64,000 nucleotides of DNA from contig JABVXV010000023.1 of assembly GCA_013365325.1 (NCBI GenBank), positions 62,001-126,000 on the forward strand. The letters are read 5' to 3'. The position numbers and the translations under genes are program-made. The stretch is from Dipetalonema caudispina. Its lineage: Eukaryota; Nematoda; Chromadorea; Rhabditida; Onchocercidae. Every line of letters starts with the position of its first letter. The stretch's first letter is position 1. Shown one piece after another: positions 24,382-36,925 of the stretch. The notes under the pieces are model-generated. The model was given only the letters and a program-made list of their open reading frames with translations, did no database searches and was not told the DNA's origin.

Positions 24382-24540
24382 ACGCATACAAGAAAAAATA
24401 CTGCACAAAAAATATTTTCACGGTTAATAAAACCCAAAGCTAAGAGTCCAATATAGTAGCTAGAACACAAGACATAATTTAAAAACCGTTTAATCAGACA
24501 ATTAAATTAGAGAAATAAGAAAGGAAAATATAGTCTCCTA

Positions 24541-27500
24541 CTACGTGAAATACATCCGACGATAATCGTTCGCACCAAATGCAGCGTTACATTTCGGACA
24601 TTTACGCCTTCTTGTTTCATAACGTGTCTTCATACATTCCATACAAAACACGTGGAAACATTTCGTTAGCACGGCATCCTTCCTCCGTACTTTACACGAT
24701 GGGCAAGTCAAAATATCCTGTAAAGATGTGATTCTGTCGAAAAAGTTCATAATAATGATCAAACATAACAGTTTGATATTACAATATTTAATCATGATTG
24801 AATAATGCTGGAGATAATCGCCTACATCAAATACAACATCGAAAACTTCCAAAAATATAGGCAAAATAAATTAAACCTTGAGTTCCCTAATTTCTTCATT
24901 CAACACTTCATCCCAATTCTCCATTTTCTCCATCTTCTTTGTCCGTTCTAATTTTTTTCTCAGGATACTTTTCTCTTCTTCCAAACGCTTTATTTTGAAC
25001 GAATCCACCTCTTGTTGTGAGGTTTTTGTTGTCACGGCCTGCAAGAACCATTAATTTTATCCCTGAACAAATTATAAGCCGTTAGATACTTTTTTGGGTT
25101 TGGCCTGAAGTTAAAATTGAAAATCAATGTTATACAAAACAAACCTGCTGTGCATCACTAAGTTGACTGTTGCACTTCTCTAACTGAGCCTTGTAATCAG
25201 CCGATGTCTGCGAACATTCGATCGCTTTCCTTTTGTGCATATCATTAGCTTGTTCGATCAATCTAAATTCAATAAAAATGAGACCTAAATTTGAAAGTAA
25301 AGGAACTACAGTAGCTATTCTAGGTTAAAGTTCTGAATAGGAATAAACCAATAAAATTTATTCCTATTCACGAAATATATTTACTTGAGCATCTAATTAA
25401 TAAAAACGACTCCAATTCCCGAATTTTCACCTACCTTAAGGCAAGTCATATTCAAAAGAACTTGCCCGCAACATTTTGGACCTCCCATTTTTATAAATTT
25501 TATGGTTTAATGAAAACCTGATGGATTTATGAAACAAGGACGGTTAAAATAGATAAACTCATCCAACCTTAACTGATGCTCTAAATGAGAATTTTTCTGC
25601 CTCAGAAGCTTTTCCGTCTCTTCCAATTTCGATATCATGAGCTGCTGGGCTTCGATTTGATTCTGCAAACTACTAATGCGTTCTTCTGTGCGCTCTCTTT
25701 CTTCACTCATTTTTTTTTGATATTGATTGGCACGTATTCGCTCAGCCATCAGTTTCAAATTTGCGTCATCCTATAAAAGAAAAATAAAAAAATCTGAAGT
25801 GAAATTCATTAGCTTTCAAGTAGAATTTGGGAACACTGGAAATCAAAAATCAATAACGAAACCAAAAGGGCCATTCCATCCTCATCTTACTTCCTGTCTT
25901 TACTACGTAAAACAAAAAATACAACAAACGTTAATATTTCAGGACCAAAAAATACCTTTTCTCTAAGTTGCTGCAGTAATCTAGTATTTTGTTCTTGCAT
26001 TTCTTCAAATGCCTGACCCGTGGTTTCAACATCGTTCATGAGACCTTCTTCTTCTTGCCTTGCTGAATGTGCTTCCTTCCGGAGCCGATCTGCCGTTTCT
26101 TCCAGACTTCTATAAAGGGCAAAAAATATTTTAGATTTAATTGCCTGTAAAAATAAGTGTAAATTGAAGGAACTATGAATATTACTATTATATTAACTGC
26201 TATGCAATATTAACGACAATATATTCATGAAGAGTAATTGAGAAAGGAAATATAACCTGATTTTTCTTTGCGCTTCGTCCGAATAGTATTTCATTTTCTC
26301 TCTATGATCGGCGCCAACAAGTTTTTTAATATGAAGCTGTAGCTTATCATTTTCAAGTTTCAGTCTTCTTTCTCGTGCCAGCAGCTGAAATACATGATTT
26401 CTTTATGATTTATAATACACCGTCTGTGGAAACACGTTGGTATAAAAGGGTATTTTCATCAAATCCAACTCTCAAAAAAGGCTGGAAAAACAGAAATTCC
26501 TCAGAAATAAATATGTATGCAACTGATGCATAATCATACCATACGCATCAGAAAGCAACAATTAGAAAATTATTTTAAAATAAATCATTTCTGACTACAA
26601 CGTTAATTGTATTAGCCATGATAAATTTTCCCTTTTCCTTTTTCATTACCTAAAACAACGTTACCTCAACTCGTTCCCTTTGTTCAGCTGTTAGTGCATT
26701 TAAAGCATCTATTTTCAACTGCAAATCGGCAACTTTTTTCTTGAGCTTCCTGAAATGGATGCACAAAAGTCTAACGGACTATATGATTAAAGAGATTGTA
26801 AAACGCTTCCAATATATCTGTACCAGCTCAAAAAAACTGATAAAGCATACATTAACTTACTAATCATTAATCAATCATGAAAATTTTAAAAAATATAGAA
26901 TTAAACTAACTGTATCACTCTATTCGGATGTGTTCCAACATCGGTATCACCATCAATTTCACTGTTGTATTCACAGCTTCCACCATCATGTAATATTGAT
27001 TCCGAGGGCTCCGCAGTATTTCTATCCTGATCCGGTGAAGCCAATGCATCGTTATCATCTTCTATTTCAATCAGCAAACATCTTTCACGATAACGCCTTT
27101 CGCTCTCCAATTCCTTATTGCACTGAAAAAGAAATGATACAACCAAATTCCCATAAAACTTGCATAGTTCTAAAGCACCACTAACTCCGCCACCAATAAA
27201 TCATTTCCCCTGAACTAGGAACTCACTTTAGCTAATGAAGAAACGGCTTCCTTCCACTTCCTCTTGAAACGATTTGCTTCCTGTTTTAGTTGCTGATTTT
27301 CAGCTTTTGCTGATGCAAGCATCAGACGGATTTCTTTATTTAACGGACCTGAAATACTTTTCGGTCGATGATTACAAACAACTTCCAAACGCCATTAGAA
27401 TGCTGAGAACTTGTCTAAAAAAAATACCTGACTGCTCATTGGCAGAAAGGTTCTGTTCGAACTCCAAACGTAACATTTCATATTCCCTTCGTACTTGATA

Positions 27501-30500
27501 CAACTCTTCCTCATGCCTATTCATCGTATCCTGCATCTGTTCACGGGCCTGACATTCCTCACTCTGTAAGCAGAATCTGAATAATTCCTTACAACCTAAG
27601 TATTGATCACTAATCGCTGAAGTTTTAGCAGTGGAAAATTCTAACAACATCCATTCTCCCTTACAGAAAATTTTCCATGCCATAAATTTGACAAACCTCC
27701 ATAACTTCGATCTGTTTAGAATGAGCGCTTCGTAAGGCCGCCAACTGCGATTTTGCCGTTTCAATTTGCTGTCTTAAAATGCATAATTTATTTAGATTTA
27801 TATTCTACTAATTTTATTATGCTTTTTCTACCTCATAAATGCTTTAGAAATATAATAGCTGCACTGTTCCAATTTTAATTCATAAACAAAGTCACAAGGC
27901 ATTATTCTTTTATTGTATTATGCGCTGAGATAAATATTCGTCCTATATAAAAATCGATAACATCAAATTTAAACACGGAATTTTGGATGAGATCGAAAAG
28001 ATTTATAAATTATATTAACGGTAACTTGCCTCATCTGATTCGCTTCTGTAAAAAGCGAAGAAAACTGTGACTGCAGAGTAGTATATTCAATCGATGTCCT
28101 AATTACCTCTGTTGGAATGTTCTTCAACTGAAAAAAAAGACTTTCATGTTGCACTAACAACTCTAAATTTCACGAACAAATTAACAGCGATTACGAAACT
28201 CACGTTCATTTTTAAATTTTCAACTTGTTTCGTCAGATTCTTATTCTTATCCAACATTTCTTGCAATTCTTGCAAACGAGAAGCAGCCAACTCAGTTTGG
28301 ATTTCCAAATTTTGCTCCAGTTCTTCTAGCTGGAATTAGAAAAAGGATTAACTTCCAATAAAAACGCTCAAAAGGTAGACGTAAAACGCGAAACTAAAAC
28401 ATAACACAAGTTTACTACAAAACAATACAGAATCACTCAGTAGCAATACCGCCACAAAATTTCAGGTTTTTATCACTAATAATACAGATGTGTGTTAGTA
28501 CTTTCCAAAAAAAGTACAAGCTTAAACTACAGAAAGAAATCCAGTCGACTTTTTAATATTTCCTCGATGTATATTACACATTAATTTAAAAATCTGATCG
28601 TTATCTTCAACCACTACTTTGAGATTAAGCCGCAATTCATAATGAGTTGACAAAACTTACTTTTGATTTATTCACACTGGCTGTTGGAGGTGAATCTGCT
28701 TTCGTATTGTTTGTATTATTCGGACCATTCGCTGCTGATGCTTTCATCAAATTCATTTCCAGATCATGCGTTTTCTTTACATACTGCAAATTTCAGTACG
28801 GTAGTATATTAAATATTAATATATTAAAAAAAATTCAGACAACTTCAATTATGGTCTATTTGAAAATTGAATCATAGAAAGACAGATCCTGTAGACAGAA
28901 TAGATTCCACAATCCTAAGACTTCGAAAAAGTTCACGAACCTCAAAGAGACCAATTATTGTAGAAATAAAAAATAAACCTCAGCAAGACGGAAATCGAGT
29001 TTGCACTCGCGACGCATGGCTTTTTCTAATTCATACTTCATCTCCTCCAGACTATTATCCATCTCTTGCTTGCGAGTATCTATTATCGTTAATTTATCTT
29101 CTTGAGCTGACACCTGAATATTAATCCTATCCAAAATTTGCAAGCAAAATTTACATAAGCTTCTTAAATACCAATGAATAATAAAAATTCAATTAAGAAC
29201 GCGAAGACATACTTTGGATGAAAGACTGTGGTTTTCTGACTGAAGTTTTGTGATCATTTTTTGCAATTTTATGTTTTCTTCGCTTAATTCGGCATTCCTT
29301 TTCACTAGCATCGCATTTACAGTTGGTCTTCCATCGGATGTGGAGGCACCTGTGCAAAAAGGAAAGAATAAGTGATTTTTAGTTGATGCCATCAACAAAT
29401 TCATTCTTTTCTGCTTCTCATTCTCAGGACGTGTGTTCCCTTCAAGTGCGATAAAGCAGCTTTGATTTGGCAAAACTGAGTAGTAGCAATTCTACATTTT
29501 ATCCCACCTTCTTTAATAAGAGAAACGATTAAGATAAGAAGAGAAAAACTAGTGGAAGCTTGAATTTCTAGCAGAAATTAGAAGCACCATCATCTGGATT
29601 CCCGTCTGTTGTTGAACAGGATGCTATCATTTCTGCAATTTTTCCATTTCTTTGCGTAATATGATCAAACACTTGGATTAGTTTCGATATTGCTCGACGA
29701 CTGCAATATTAACATGCTTTACATCAATATTTGATAATTGAAAGTTCATGACCTGTATTCCCACATATATATATACAGCACATTCCTAGGCACTTTGAAA
29801 GCATATTTTAAACAGAGGCTACTGCAATGAAAAGTTCAAAACCAAACCTTCCACCGAATTCTCTATATTACCTCCGTCTTTACTTAACAGGAAGACTAAT
29901 TAGCTATTGTTATAATACGATCAAAAAATCAGGAGAGGATTGGATCATGATAACTTGATGAATCATGAAAAAAATCAGGAGAGGATTGGATCTCTAATAA
30001 CCTTATAGAGTTTGAAAAATTAGTTCGTAATACTGAACAATGATAATTACTGACCTGAATTCTACCCGTTGTTTTAATTTTTCTTCAGTCTCTCCGTCGT
30101 CCCAGTGCGCCAGTTTTGCAAGAAAACTTTTAGTCTCTTCACATTCCACTAAAACATATATTCTACTTGAAAACTGCTATAAAATTTTCAGAATTAGTCC
30201 TCAAAGTTCCATGTTAGTTGAGTTTTGTCGAGTAAACATCAGAGCCACATGACTCATTGCCATTATCTCATTCAATTCAGTCTGGGAAACAAAAATTAGC
30301 AGACCTAGACTTCAAATGTGAACACAAATGTGGGTTTAAAATAGATCCTTGCCAATCGGATAATCACCACTAGAAAATCGGCAACCAAATGAATTATAAA
30401 GAAGTTAACTATGTACTTCTTGGTTTTTATGGACTTTCACCTTATAAACCAATACACGCATTTTGGTTCTATTTCGTCATCTTATCACTTATTTCAAGTT

Positions 30501-31531
30501 TTTAAACAATCAATACCTATATAAACCTTATAATTACAACGTGATGTAAATTGGTTAAAAACTTACTTTTGATCTCACCTTCCACCGCTGTTTCGGCATC
30601 GAACCTTTGCAGCAACGTCCTTACATTTTCATCGAACTGAAAATCATTCATTTCTGACCATATTGTTACAAAACATGCAATTCCGGTTGCATTAGAAGAT
30701 CATCTGAATTCAACTCAGATAATTCAGCTGCACTAAATTTTATAATGCCATCTTGCACGTGCAGCGGTAGGTGGCGTAAAATCTTTGTGGTATATGATAT
30801 AGAAACGTACTGCATACTGAAAGTTTTATAAATTCAATAATTGCAGCTTACGAGATTCCAGAAACGGTTAATGGTGCACATCATCGCATCATCTTGCGCT
30901 TGTCTACTTTCCAACTGTTCGACGCGATGTTGTAACTGTGTCGTCTGACGTTCCTTGAGGCGAAAACGTTCAGATAACTTGTAATGTTGAACCGCCAAAA
31001 CTTTTGCATCGATATCGCTCTAAAAAATTGGAAATGTTCCAAACAATGCAAAAATGGTATCATCTCAACTGAAATACGGTAAAACAAAGAATAAAGAAGA
31101 TGTTTGGAAGAACTAGTGCCGAGCAAAGTTACTTGAAGGGAAAAACAGTCACATTTTAGTCACTGCTCTCAAATCCACTATTTTCGGGAAAAGAGCGATG
31201 AAAAAAAAAATGACTACACATAAAACTATGAGAAACTTCTAAAGCCTAATTAGGTTGTTGCCAGGATCTAAGGTTTGGAGTTCTCTTAGGTTATCATAGT
31301 TCAGATGAAGAAACATTTCCAAACTTCAAGTGTACAATCTTTTAAGTATTTTTTCATAATTTGGATTGTCTTCATAAAATCTGAGACAAAGAAATGAAAA
31401 TTTACCGTCCCACTGACTGAACAGATGCGAATGGGTTCAAATTCAACAAGTCTTCGTTTACTATAAAGTGGTTCATCTGCTGATGCACCAGGAGAGTCGT
31501 CATCACTCCCCGGTGATGAGCGTTTTGACAT
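24541..31531 (-). CDS. rfp-1: Bre1-type E3 ubiquitin ligase for histone H2B (RNF20/RNF40 homologue)
   Basis: Bre1 ligases, with a RAD6-type E2, monoubiquitinate histone H2B in transcribed chromatin. Twenty-one minus-strand exons join with matching phase to 916 residues, close to C. elegans and human family lengths: 31531-31406, 31019-30852, 30636-30579, 30148-30055, 29700-29588, 29349-29213, 29113-28979, 28783-28661, 28329-28204, 28127-28030, 27772-27697, 27563-27428, 27348-27227, 27122-26911, 26749-26665, 26384-26257, 26109-25956, 25770-25568, 25262-25145, 25038-24877 and 24717-24541. The N-terminus [12 protein letters not shown] precedes a nuclear-type basic patch (SKRRL). Long coiled coils follow ([20 protein letters not shown]; later [11 protein letters not shown]). 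The C-terminal C3HC4 RING reads [20 protein letters not shown], ending [15 protein letters not shown], diagnostic of Bre1. The exon at 28127-28030 ends at a GC rather than GT donor. Start chosen at the MSKR methionine; a nearby upstream frame extension begins with TTG only. Confidence 0.97.
29923..29992. repeat. 24-bp direct repeat in a Bre1 intron
   Basis: Copies at 29923-29946 and 29969-29992 are identical over 24 bases and share the core CAGGAGAGGATTGGATC. They lie 46 bases apart inside the intron between exons 30148-30055 and 29700-29588. Confidence 0.9.
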
Positions 31532-32512
31532 TTCCAAGAAGCGCCTGAAGAAAGAAATTAGACAAACTATATATTACTTCACGTCAAGGCATAAATTCTT
31601 TCAACAACTTTTTCTATCCGCATGTTTAATGTCGGAGACTTCTAGTGACCGTCAACAAAAATTGCTTATTAGGCATCTATACATGAATAGACCCTTTTGA
31701 CAGAACTGGAAACGCCTTTAGTGTACAGCCAAAGAGAAAAGTATTTACGAGAATTATTTGCACAATGCAAAATTTCAACACGGAGCAAAACATAACGATT
31801 TACTATTTTATACAATGAAGAATGCATATACTCTTTTTCTATTGTTTCTGCCTGAAAAATCCTTCAATCTTCTCAATACCACCATTAAACGAGCTAGTAG
31901 TGCTTCGACGCAAGTACGAATAATTTTAGAAATACAATAATATATTTAAAATATTGCTAGATTCCTCCTGAAAAACCTATGAGCGTGACTATTGGAGGTT
32001 TTACCAGGACCACGAAGCACATTGATATAGTTACTTGCTAATACTACCGGGGATATTTGTTTCGTGTTTTCGGCAGGAAGTAGATTTCTGTCAGAATACT
32101 ATTTTGATCTTTCATTTTTCTTTTCTTCAAAACTAAGAATTTCATGACATCTTATAAATCCCAGTTCGACTATGATGTCTTTTTAGAAACAGGGAAATGA
32201 AATTTTCTTCCTGGACCACGGATAAGTACTGTCTAACTTCACAAACTACTTTTCCATCCGATTCCGGAATACCTAACTACTTGAAATACGATGCTTACTT
32301 CTAACTTTCTCGACAGAAGTGGAAAAACCGAGGAAGCCAGCAATGAAGTCTCAGTTCGCTGATGCCATATTATCATGAACTTCACTTCATCACGGAACTG
32401 TTTTGTTCAGCATCTTCATATGCAATCACTGAATTCTATCACAAATATAAATTGCAGATGATTTCTGTAAGGAAGAATCATCAGATTCTTAAATGGAAAC
32501 ATAAAACAAACT

Positions 32513-33111
32513 TCACTCACTAAAATGACGTCCCGGACTGTCGCGATGCTGCTGAACAGATTCTCCTTTAAATTGTGATATCCTTAGAAACAAATCCCCC
32601 AGAGCTGCAATGATCCGCTGAGCCACTATGGTAAGGTCTCTTATTAAAGAACACAACCGCTCAGAATTCCTGAAAAACACTAAAATAGATTTGACGGTTT
32701 CTTTCTCTAAACACTATCTTATTTTCCTTTTTTCGGGAAAAAACCTACGCACCGTAATTTCTGACAACTAGACAAGATGTTATAACAGTTAGTTAATTCT
32801 AGGGACCTGCAGAGGACTTGAAATGCAGGAAACCGGAAGACTAACTGGAGAGAAACCTCAAGTCCTTCGAACAAATTATTCATCTGCCGCCTCCCCCTCT
32901 CTCCTTTGATTTTTTCCAGCTGTAACTTTTGTCCACCCTTTCAAAATAGATACCATTCGTTGGTCCATAGGCTGTATAACATCCATGACATAACATCCAG
33001 AATCCATTCTACAAAAGCAATTAAGACCATCTTTTTTCTTCATGGCCAATCATCCTCATCAGGCGAGCAAACTAGAAAATTTAACCCTTCTTCATTCAAG
33101 ATATCCGACAT
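32513..33111 (-). CDS. Proposed small three-exon gene of unknown family
   Basis: I do not recognise this product. Three minus-strand exons fit together: 33111-33073 (ATG, reading MSDILNEEGLNFL), 32919-32753 and 32669-32513. The splice sites are canonical (GTTTGC, TTACAG, GTGCGT, TTTTTCAG) and phases are 0, then 2 with 1, giving 120 residues with a TGA stop at 32513. The product is basic early (EKIKGERGRRQ), then hydrophobic and probably helical (SLIRDLTIVAQRIIAALGDL), ending PGRHFSE. No exon alone has an ATG-started frame over 60 codons, which explains why it is easily missed. It lies about 980 bases upstream of Bre1 on the same strand, so it could be an independent gene or the first of a co-transcribed pair. 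A 99-codon plus-strand frame overlaps exons 1-2, so part of the openness may be compositional. Confidence 0.4.
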
Positions 33112-34500
33112 GTTGACAGTCCAACCGACTTTGATCTTTGCGTATTCTGTCAAGAATTGGATTTTGCATTTTTCTACAGAAATGATTCTGCTCAAGTCAT
33201 TCTGATTCTACTCGACGAAAAGAAGATAAGGGAGATGCAACAAGAGGTGCTTTTATCATCACGCAATTTCAGCTGACTTCCATTACCAAACAGTTCCACA
33301 CTGGCGTTTTGACTGCCATTTTTGATAACATAAACTAGACATAACAGAGTGGCTTGACGTAATTTCACATTTTTTGTTTAAAACCTCTTTTCTCGTCAAC
33401 TTCTATCCGATAATTCGTGATCAGTCAGGGTCTACTTTTGACTTAACATGAGTTATTTGAGGCACATATCTTGTCTGTTACAAGGATAACTCTTTAGGAT
33501 CTCCATCTAATGGTAGTCAAATCTCGCTTTCCCCGTCTAATCTCAATCCTACCCCCAATCAATAGCATCTTTTACTTTATCCATCCAGCAATCTTCCATC
33601 TACTGCATCCTACTTCAACCCCTTTCATTCAACTGAACAATTTCCCTATTAGTTGCTAGATCATTCTAAAAATCAATCTTCACTATTGAAATCTCCCAAA
33701 AGAACCCTCCCCCCTCCCCGGTAATTACTTTAAGTACTCCCAGAACACCCGCCATCTACAAACACCAGAAACACTCCCCGCACATACAACAACGAAACAC
33801 TCATATAACAGTGATTTATAAAAACGGAACGATTCCCCACAGGCAATCATCAATGTAATATACCGTATATCAGGCATTCGTTTCTAAACCTACACATCTC
33901 TTGCAGCTTAAAATAGGTCTGTAATCGATATCAATTCACATTGTGTTGGTTTTCGTTTTTTTTTTTCTTTTTTTCTTTGTCATTTTGCACAGAATGATAA
34001 TAGTTCGATTAATTGACAGTTCTGTTAGAAATAATTTTAAATGGAAATTAAAATCTATCTGACATACTTCTCCCTTCATATTTCTATAATTTTGGCATGG
34101 CATGATAATCAGTTATCTCTTTATCAGTTTGATACAAATAAGCTTCTTTAACGAAAGCATAGCCTAAGGTTGAACTATTATCTTTCATTGAAATCATTTT
34201 TAAATGTGTAAAAATGGTGTATGATCATTAAATCATTGTGGTTTTGTTGTTTTATTTGACAGGGTTTCCTTTAATCTTTGTGATATCTTCATACTTCGGT
34301 TAAAGAGTCTAAGATATCAGGATGCTATGACAAAGATTTCTGCTGATTTTCTTAAAATTGAGAACATTTCTTATCATGGCATTAATGCTTTTCTTTAAGG
34401 TTGTGGTGCTTTCTTTGTTAGGTATTAAATTATAAAAGACTCTTGTAGGTGGTACCGCTGTTTTGTTTACATTGAAATTAATTACAGGAATAGAAGCTGG

Positions 34501-34506
34501 TTTCAG
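34501..34506 (+). promoter_or_regulatory. Candidate spliced-leader trans-splice acceptor
   Basis: TTTCAG sits directly against the ATG of the tandem-RRM gene, leaving no 5' leader of its own. In nematodes such an acceptor with no upstream exon normally receives a spliced leader. A cis intron from an upstream noncoding exon is the alternative. Confidence 0.5.
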
Positions 34507-36336
34507 ATGTCAATTGTACCGGAGGAAAAGAGAATATTATTGGAGAAATTAAATCTGAAGACATCGACAAGCGATATCGAACGGTTTTTTACGAGATGGG
34601 GACCACTTTCGGAATGTATTGTTATGTTTGACAAGGTACATCATTTAAACATTCAGTAATACTTTGCACGGCAATCATTGGCAACGAAGTTACTCATGCA
34701 TTTACCACTCGTTATATATTTTTTTCTGTTGTGCTTTTCAGTAATTATCCGTTTGCATCGGTTAGTGGTGGGTCAACCGTTCACTGTTCCGAAAATTATA
34801 CTGATGCATATGAAACCATTTCGTACCTTAATTTTGAAACTCTCTTGAATTTCAGAATACGAGGCGTTCTCGAGGATACGGGTTTATTTGTTTTGTTTGG
34901 GATCATCACTGCGAACAGTGCCTAGAAGCCCAACCACATTCAATAGATGGTGTGCAAATTGAAATGCGCCCAATCAAAGGCGTTAGTCAATTCATTTAAT
35001 CCTGTAGTCTTTCTGCATTTTGACATTTACTATCAAAACTTGTTTAAGAACTTGCCGTTATGGTTGATTTCGTTGTTTATTTCCAAAACATATTTTTATG
35101 TTTGTTATTTCATTGGATAAGATATTTAGGTGTCTTCAAATCCGATTGTCAAGTATGTTAGCACACGAAAAATTCTAGTTTCATTCCTTGGTGCCCGATT
35201 TGTGATCGATGAAATCGAAGAATATTTTTCAAAATTTGGTGCAGCTCATGTTGATTACGCAGTGGATACACTAAATGAGGTCCTGTTTGTTTCATTTCAA
35301 AAAGTGTGCTAAAAAATTCCTGGCGAACACTCCAGACTTCAATTTTAGTGTTATATTTAAGGTAGCAGTTGAAAGATTGTGGGTATAGTGACGCCTATGA
35401 CACTTTAGAAGTGTCAGCGCTGAAAAAGTGGAATCTTCAAAAGAAAACTGTGAAACGAATTCAAAGGTATATCAGTTGCTGGATGTTTTCAGAAGCCGTT
35501 GTATTTTGCGTATGTAACATTTGACGAAGTTGAGTCATGTGATAGCTGTATAAATATCGGAGAACATTGCATCAATGGTTACCATATCTTCATTCGAAAA
35601 GTGATTCGACGAGAAGATCTCAAGAAAGCGGAACAAATGGAACGTGTTCGAGCAGTTTGTGAAGCGCGAATTCAGGAAGAACTGCAAGAAGAAGCCGGCC
35701 GGAAAAGACGTCATTTGGATCGAAAATTGCGTGAAAATTATGCTACAGAATTAGCTTTGTTACGGCCACCTCCACCACCACCACCTGCTGCTACACCATT
35801 ACGAGAAGTTGCTGAAGACCCTACGCCATCAACCTCTAGTTGGGTACCCCTTTTACCTATTGAACAATTCCAGGAAGATGGTGCATCGCATCTTGCTGGT
35901 TATGGACCACAGCGTCAGAAACACAAACAGTGTAGTGCATTCGCAGGTGGTGTCATCATTATTCCTTCTTCAGAAAACCAACGTTTTTAGCTTTTGTCTT
36001 AAACTAAATAATCAATTTGAGAAAAATGTTAAAAAAGAAGGGATTAGTTAGTGAGTATGAAATTACTATGCCAACAGATTAATCAGAATGCTGAATGAAC
36101 GGTAACCACGCAAATATTTTCATAAGTGAGGAAAACAGGGTGGAAATTTAAGATAAGTTCTCTTTTTAACTCAGTATTCAAACTTCGTAGGTTTTTCAGG
36201 TTCACATCTTTCGGGACATCCTGTAGGAACTGGAACATCACAGTGGATCCCATTGCCACATGGCAGTATACCTGTACCTTCCGATATTGTGCGGCGATAC
36301 TCTACGCCAAGCGAACCGTTTAATAATCGATCCTGA
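34507..36336 (+). CDS. Tandem-RRM RNA-binding protein, hnRNP A/B- or DAZAP1-like
   Basis: Five exons (34507-34635, 34856-34981, 35130-35279, 35493-35946, 36200-36336) join in phase to 331 residues. RRM1 spans about residues 9-84: the RNP2 position reads ILLEKL and RNP1 is a good RGYGFICF. RRM2 spans about 97-175, with ILVSFL and LYFAYVTF, both divergent. A charged helix (KKAEQMERVRAVCEARIQEE), a seven-proline run and a Ser/Pro-rich tail follow. The layout of two adjacent RRMs resembles hnRNP A/B, Musashi or DAZAP1 proteins, which control mRNA splicing, stability or translation, but sequence similarity is too low to name an orthologue. The last exon is supported by a GT donor after CSAFAG at 35947; without it the frame would read on to a stop at 35990. 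Confidence 0.75.
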
Positions 36337-36925
36337 CACTCGATGTGGTAGCTGATGAAGTTAGTAGTAGTGAAAGTTCCTTGCTGTGATCAGTGATTAT
36401 TGTTGACGTTTCTCGCTTTTCTACTGATTGTCATCTGTGTTGGATGTCTTAACCATCACTGTAGTTATAAAAAAACTGCTCGCTATAATTTTTAAATTTT
36501 ACTATATTTCCATGAAAAAGTTGCATGATTTCGTATTCATGAATCTATAGCGCTATTGTACAGCTTCGAATATTTAAACCTTTTGGTTTAACAGAAGAAC
36601 AAAAAATTTAATGATTCTTTCATTCTGTTAAAGTGCTTCTTCGAAAAAGATATGCACTCACTCATGTTTGATAGATTTATCTTGTATGAGTATTGTAACT
36701 TTGCATAAAACTTTCCGTTTACTTCCATCCGTTTTAAATTTTTAAAACTGAATTTAGAAATGTGTACAGTTTCTAAGCTGTGCCAAACTCATTTGTTTGG
36801 CTCTCTTCATTTTTATAACTTTGCAAACCGTGATATATTTCAGGTTTAGAAACGGACTGAGTTTTCGCAATTTGTGGTGTGGTGTAATTGTTTGGAAATG
36901 TTATTTTGTTTTGCAGGTGTTTAAA
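36337..36925. other. Short intergenic region between RRM and TRMT44 genes
   Basis: About 590 bases between two same-strand genes. With the candidate trans-splice acceptor in front of TRMT44, this spacing is compatible with a nematode operon, but also with separate promoters. No RNA gene was seen. Confidence 0.4.
36909..36916 (+). promoter_or_regulatory. Candidate trans-splice acceptor upstream of TRMT44
   Basis: TTTTGCAG ends 9 bases before the TRMT44 start codon and no upstream coding exon fits it. It is a plausible spliced-leader acceptor. Confidence 0.4.

Larger units (their letters stand above)
20640..24540. other. Intergenic region between STRAD and the convergent Bre1 gene
   Basis: A 3.9-kb stretch between two convergent genes. 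Most of 20,912-22,740 is AT-rich and shows nothing recognisable. The rest contains a GC-richer island at about 22,760-22,855, an 18-bp direct repeat at 23,168-23,212, and a GC-richer, open segment at about 23,947-24,381 that may be a small gene. These are reported separately. Confidence 0.5.
31532..34506. other. Region between Bre1 and the tandem-RRM gene
   Basis: About 3 kb between two divergent genes. It contains the proposed small minus-strand gene at 32513-33111. Segment 31,532-32,512 shows nothing clear and would hold the Bre1 promoter. Segment 33,112-34,506 includes a C/T-rich, relatively GC-rich block at about 33,480-33,800 and then AT-rich sequence leading to the RRM gene; no coding exon was seen there. 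Confidence 0.45.

Noticed and set aside
32906..33205. 99-codon plus-strand open frame
   Set aside because: No ATG at its start, no recognisable domain, rich in Phe/Ile/Ser as expected of unconstrained sequence, and antisense to the better-supported minus-strand exon model.
35809..36051. 80-codon plus-strand frame overlapping the RRM gene
   Set aside because: Shifted frame of the real exon 35493-35946; composition is unremarkable.
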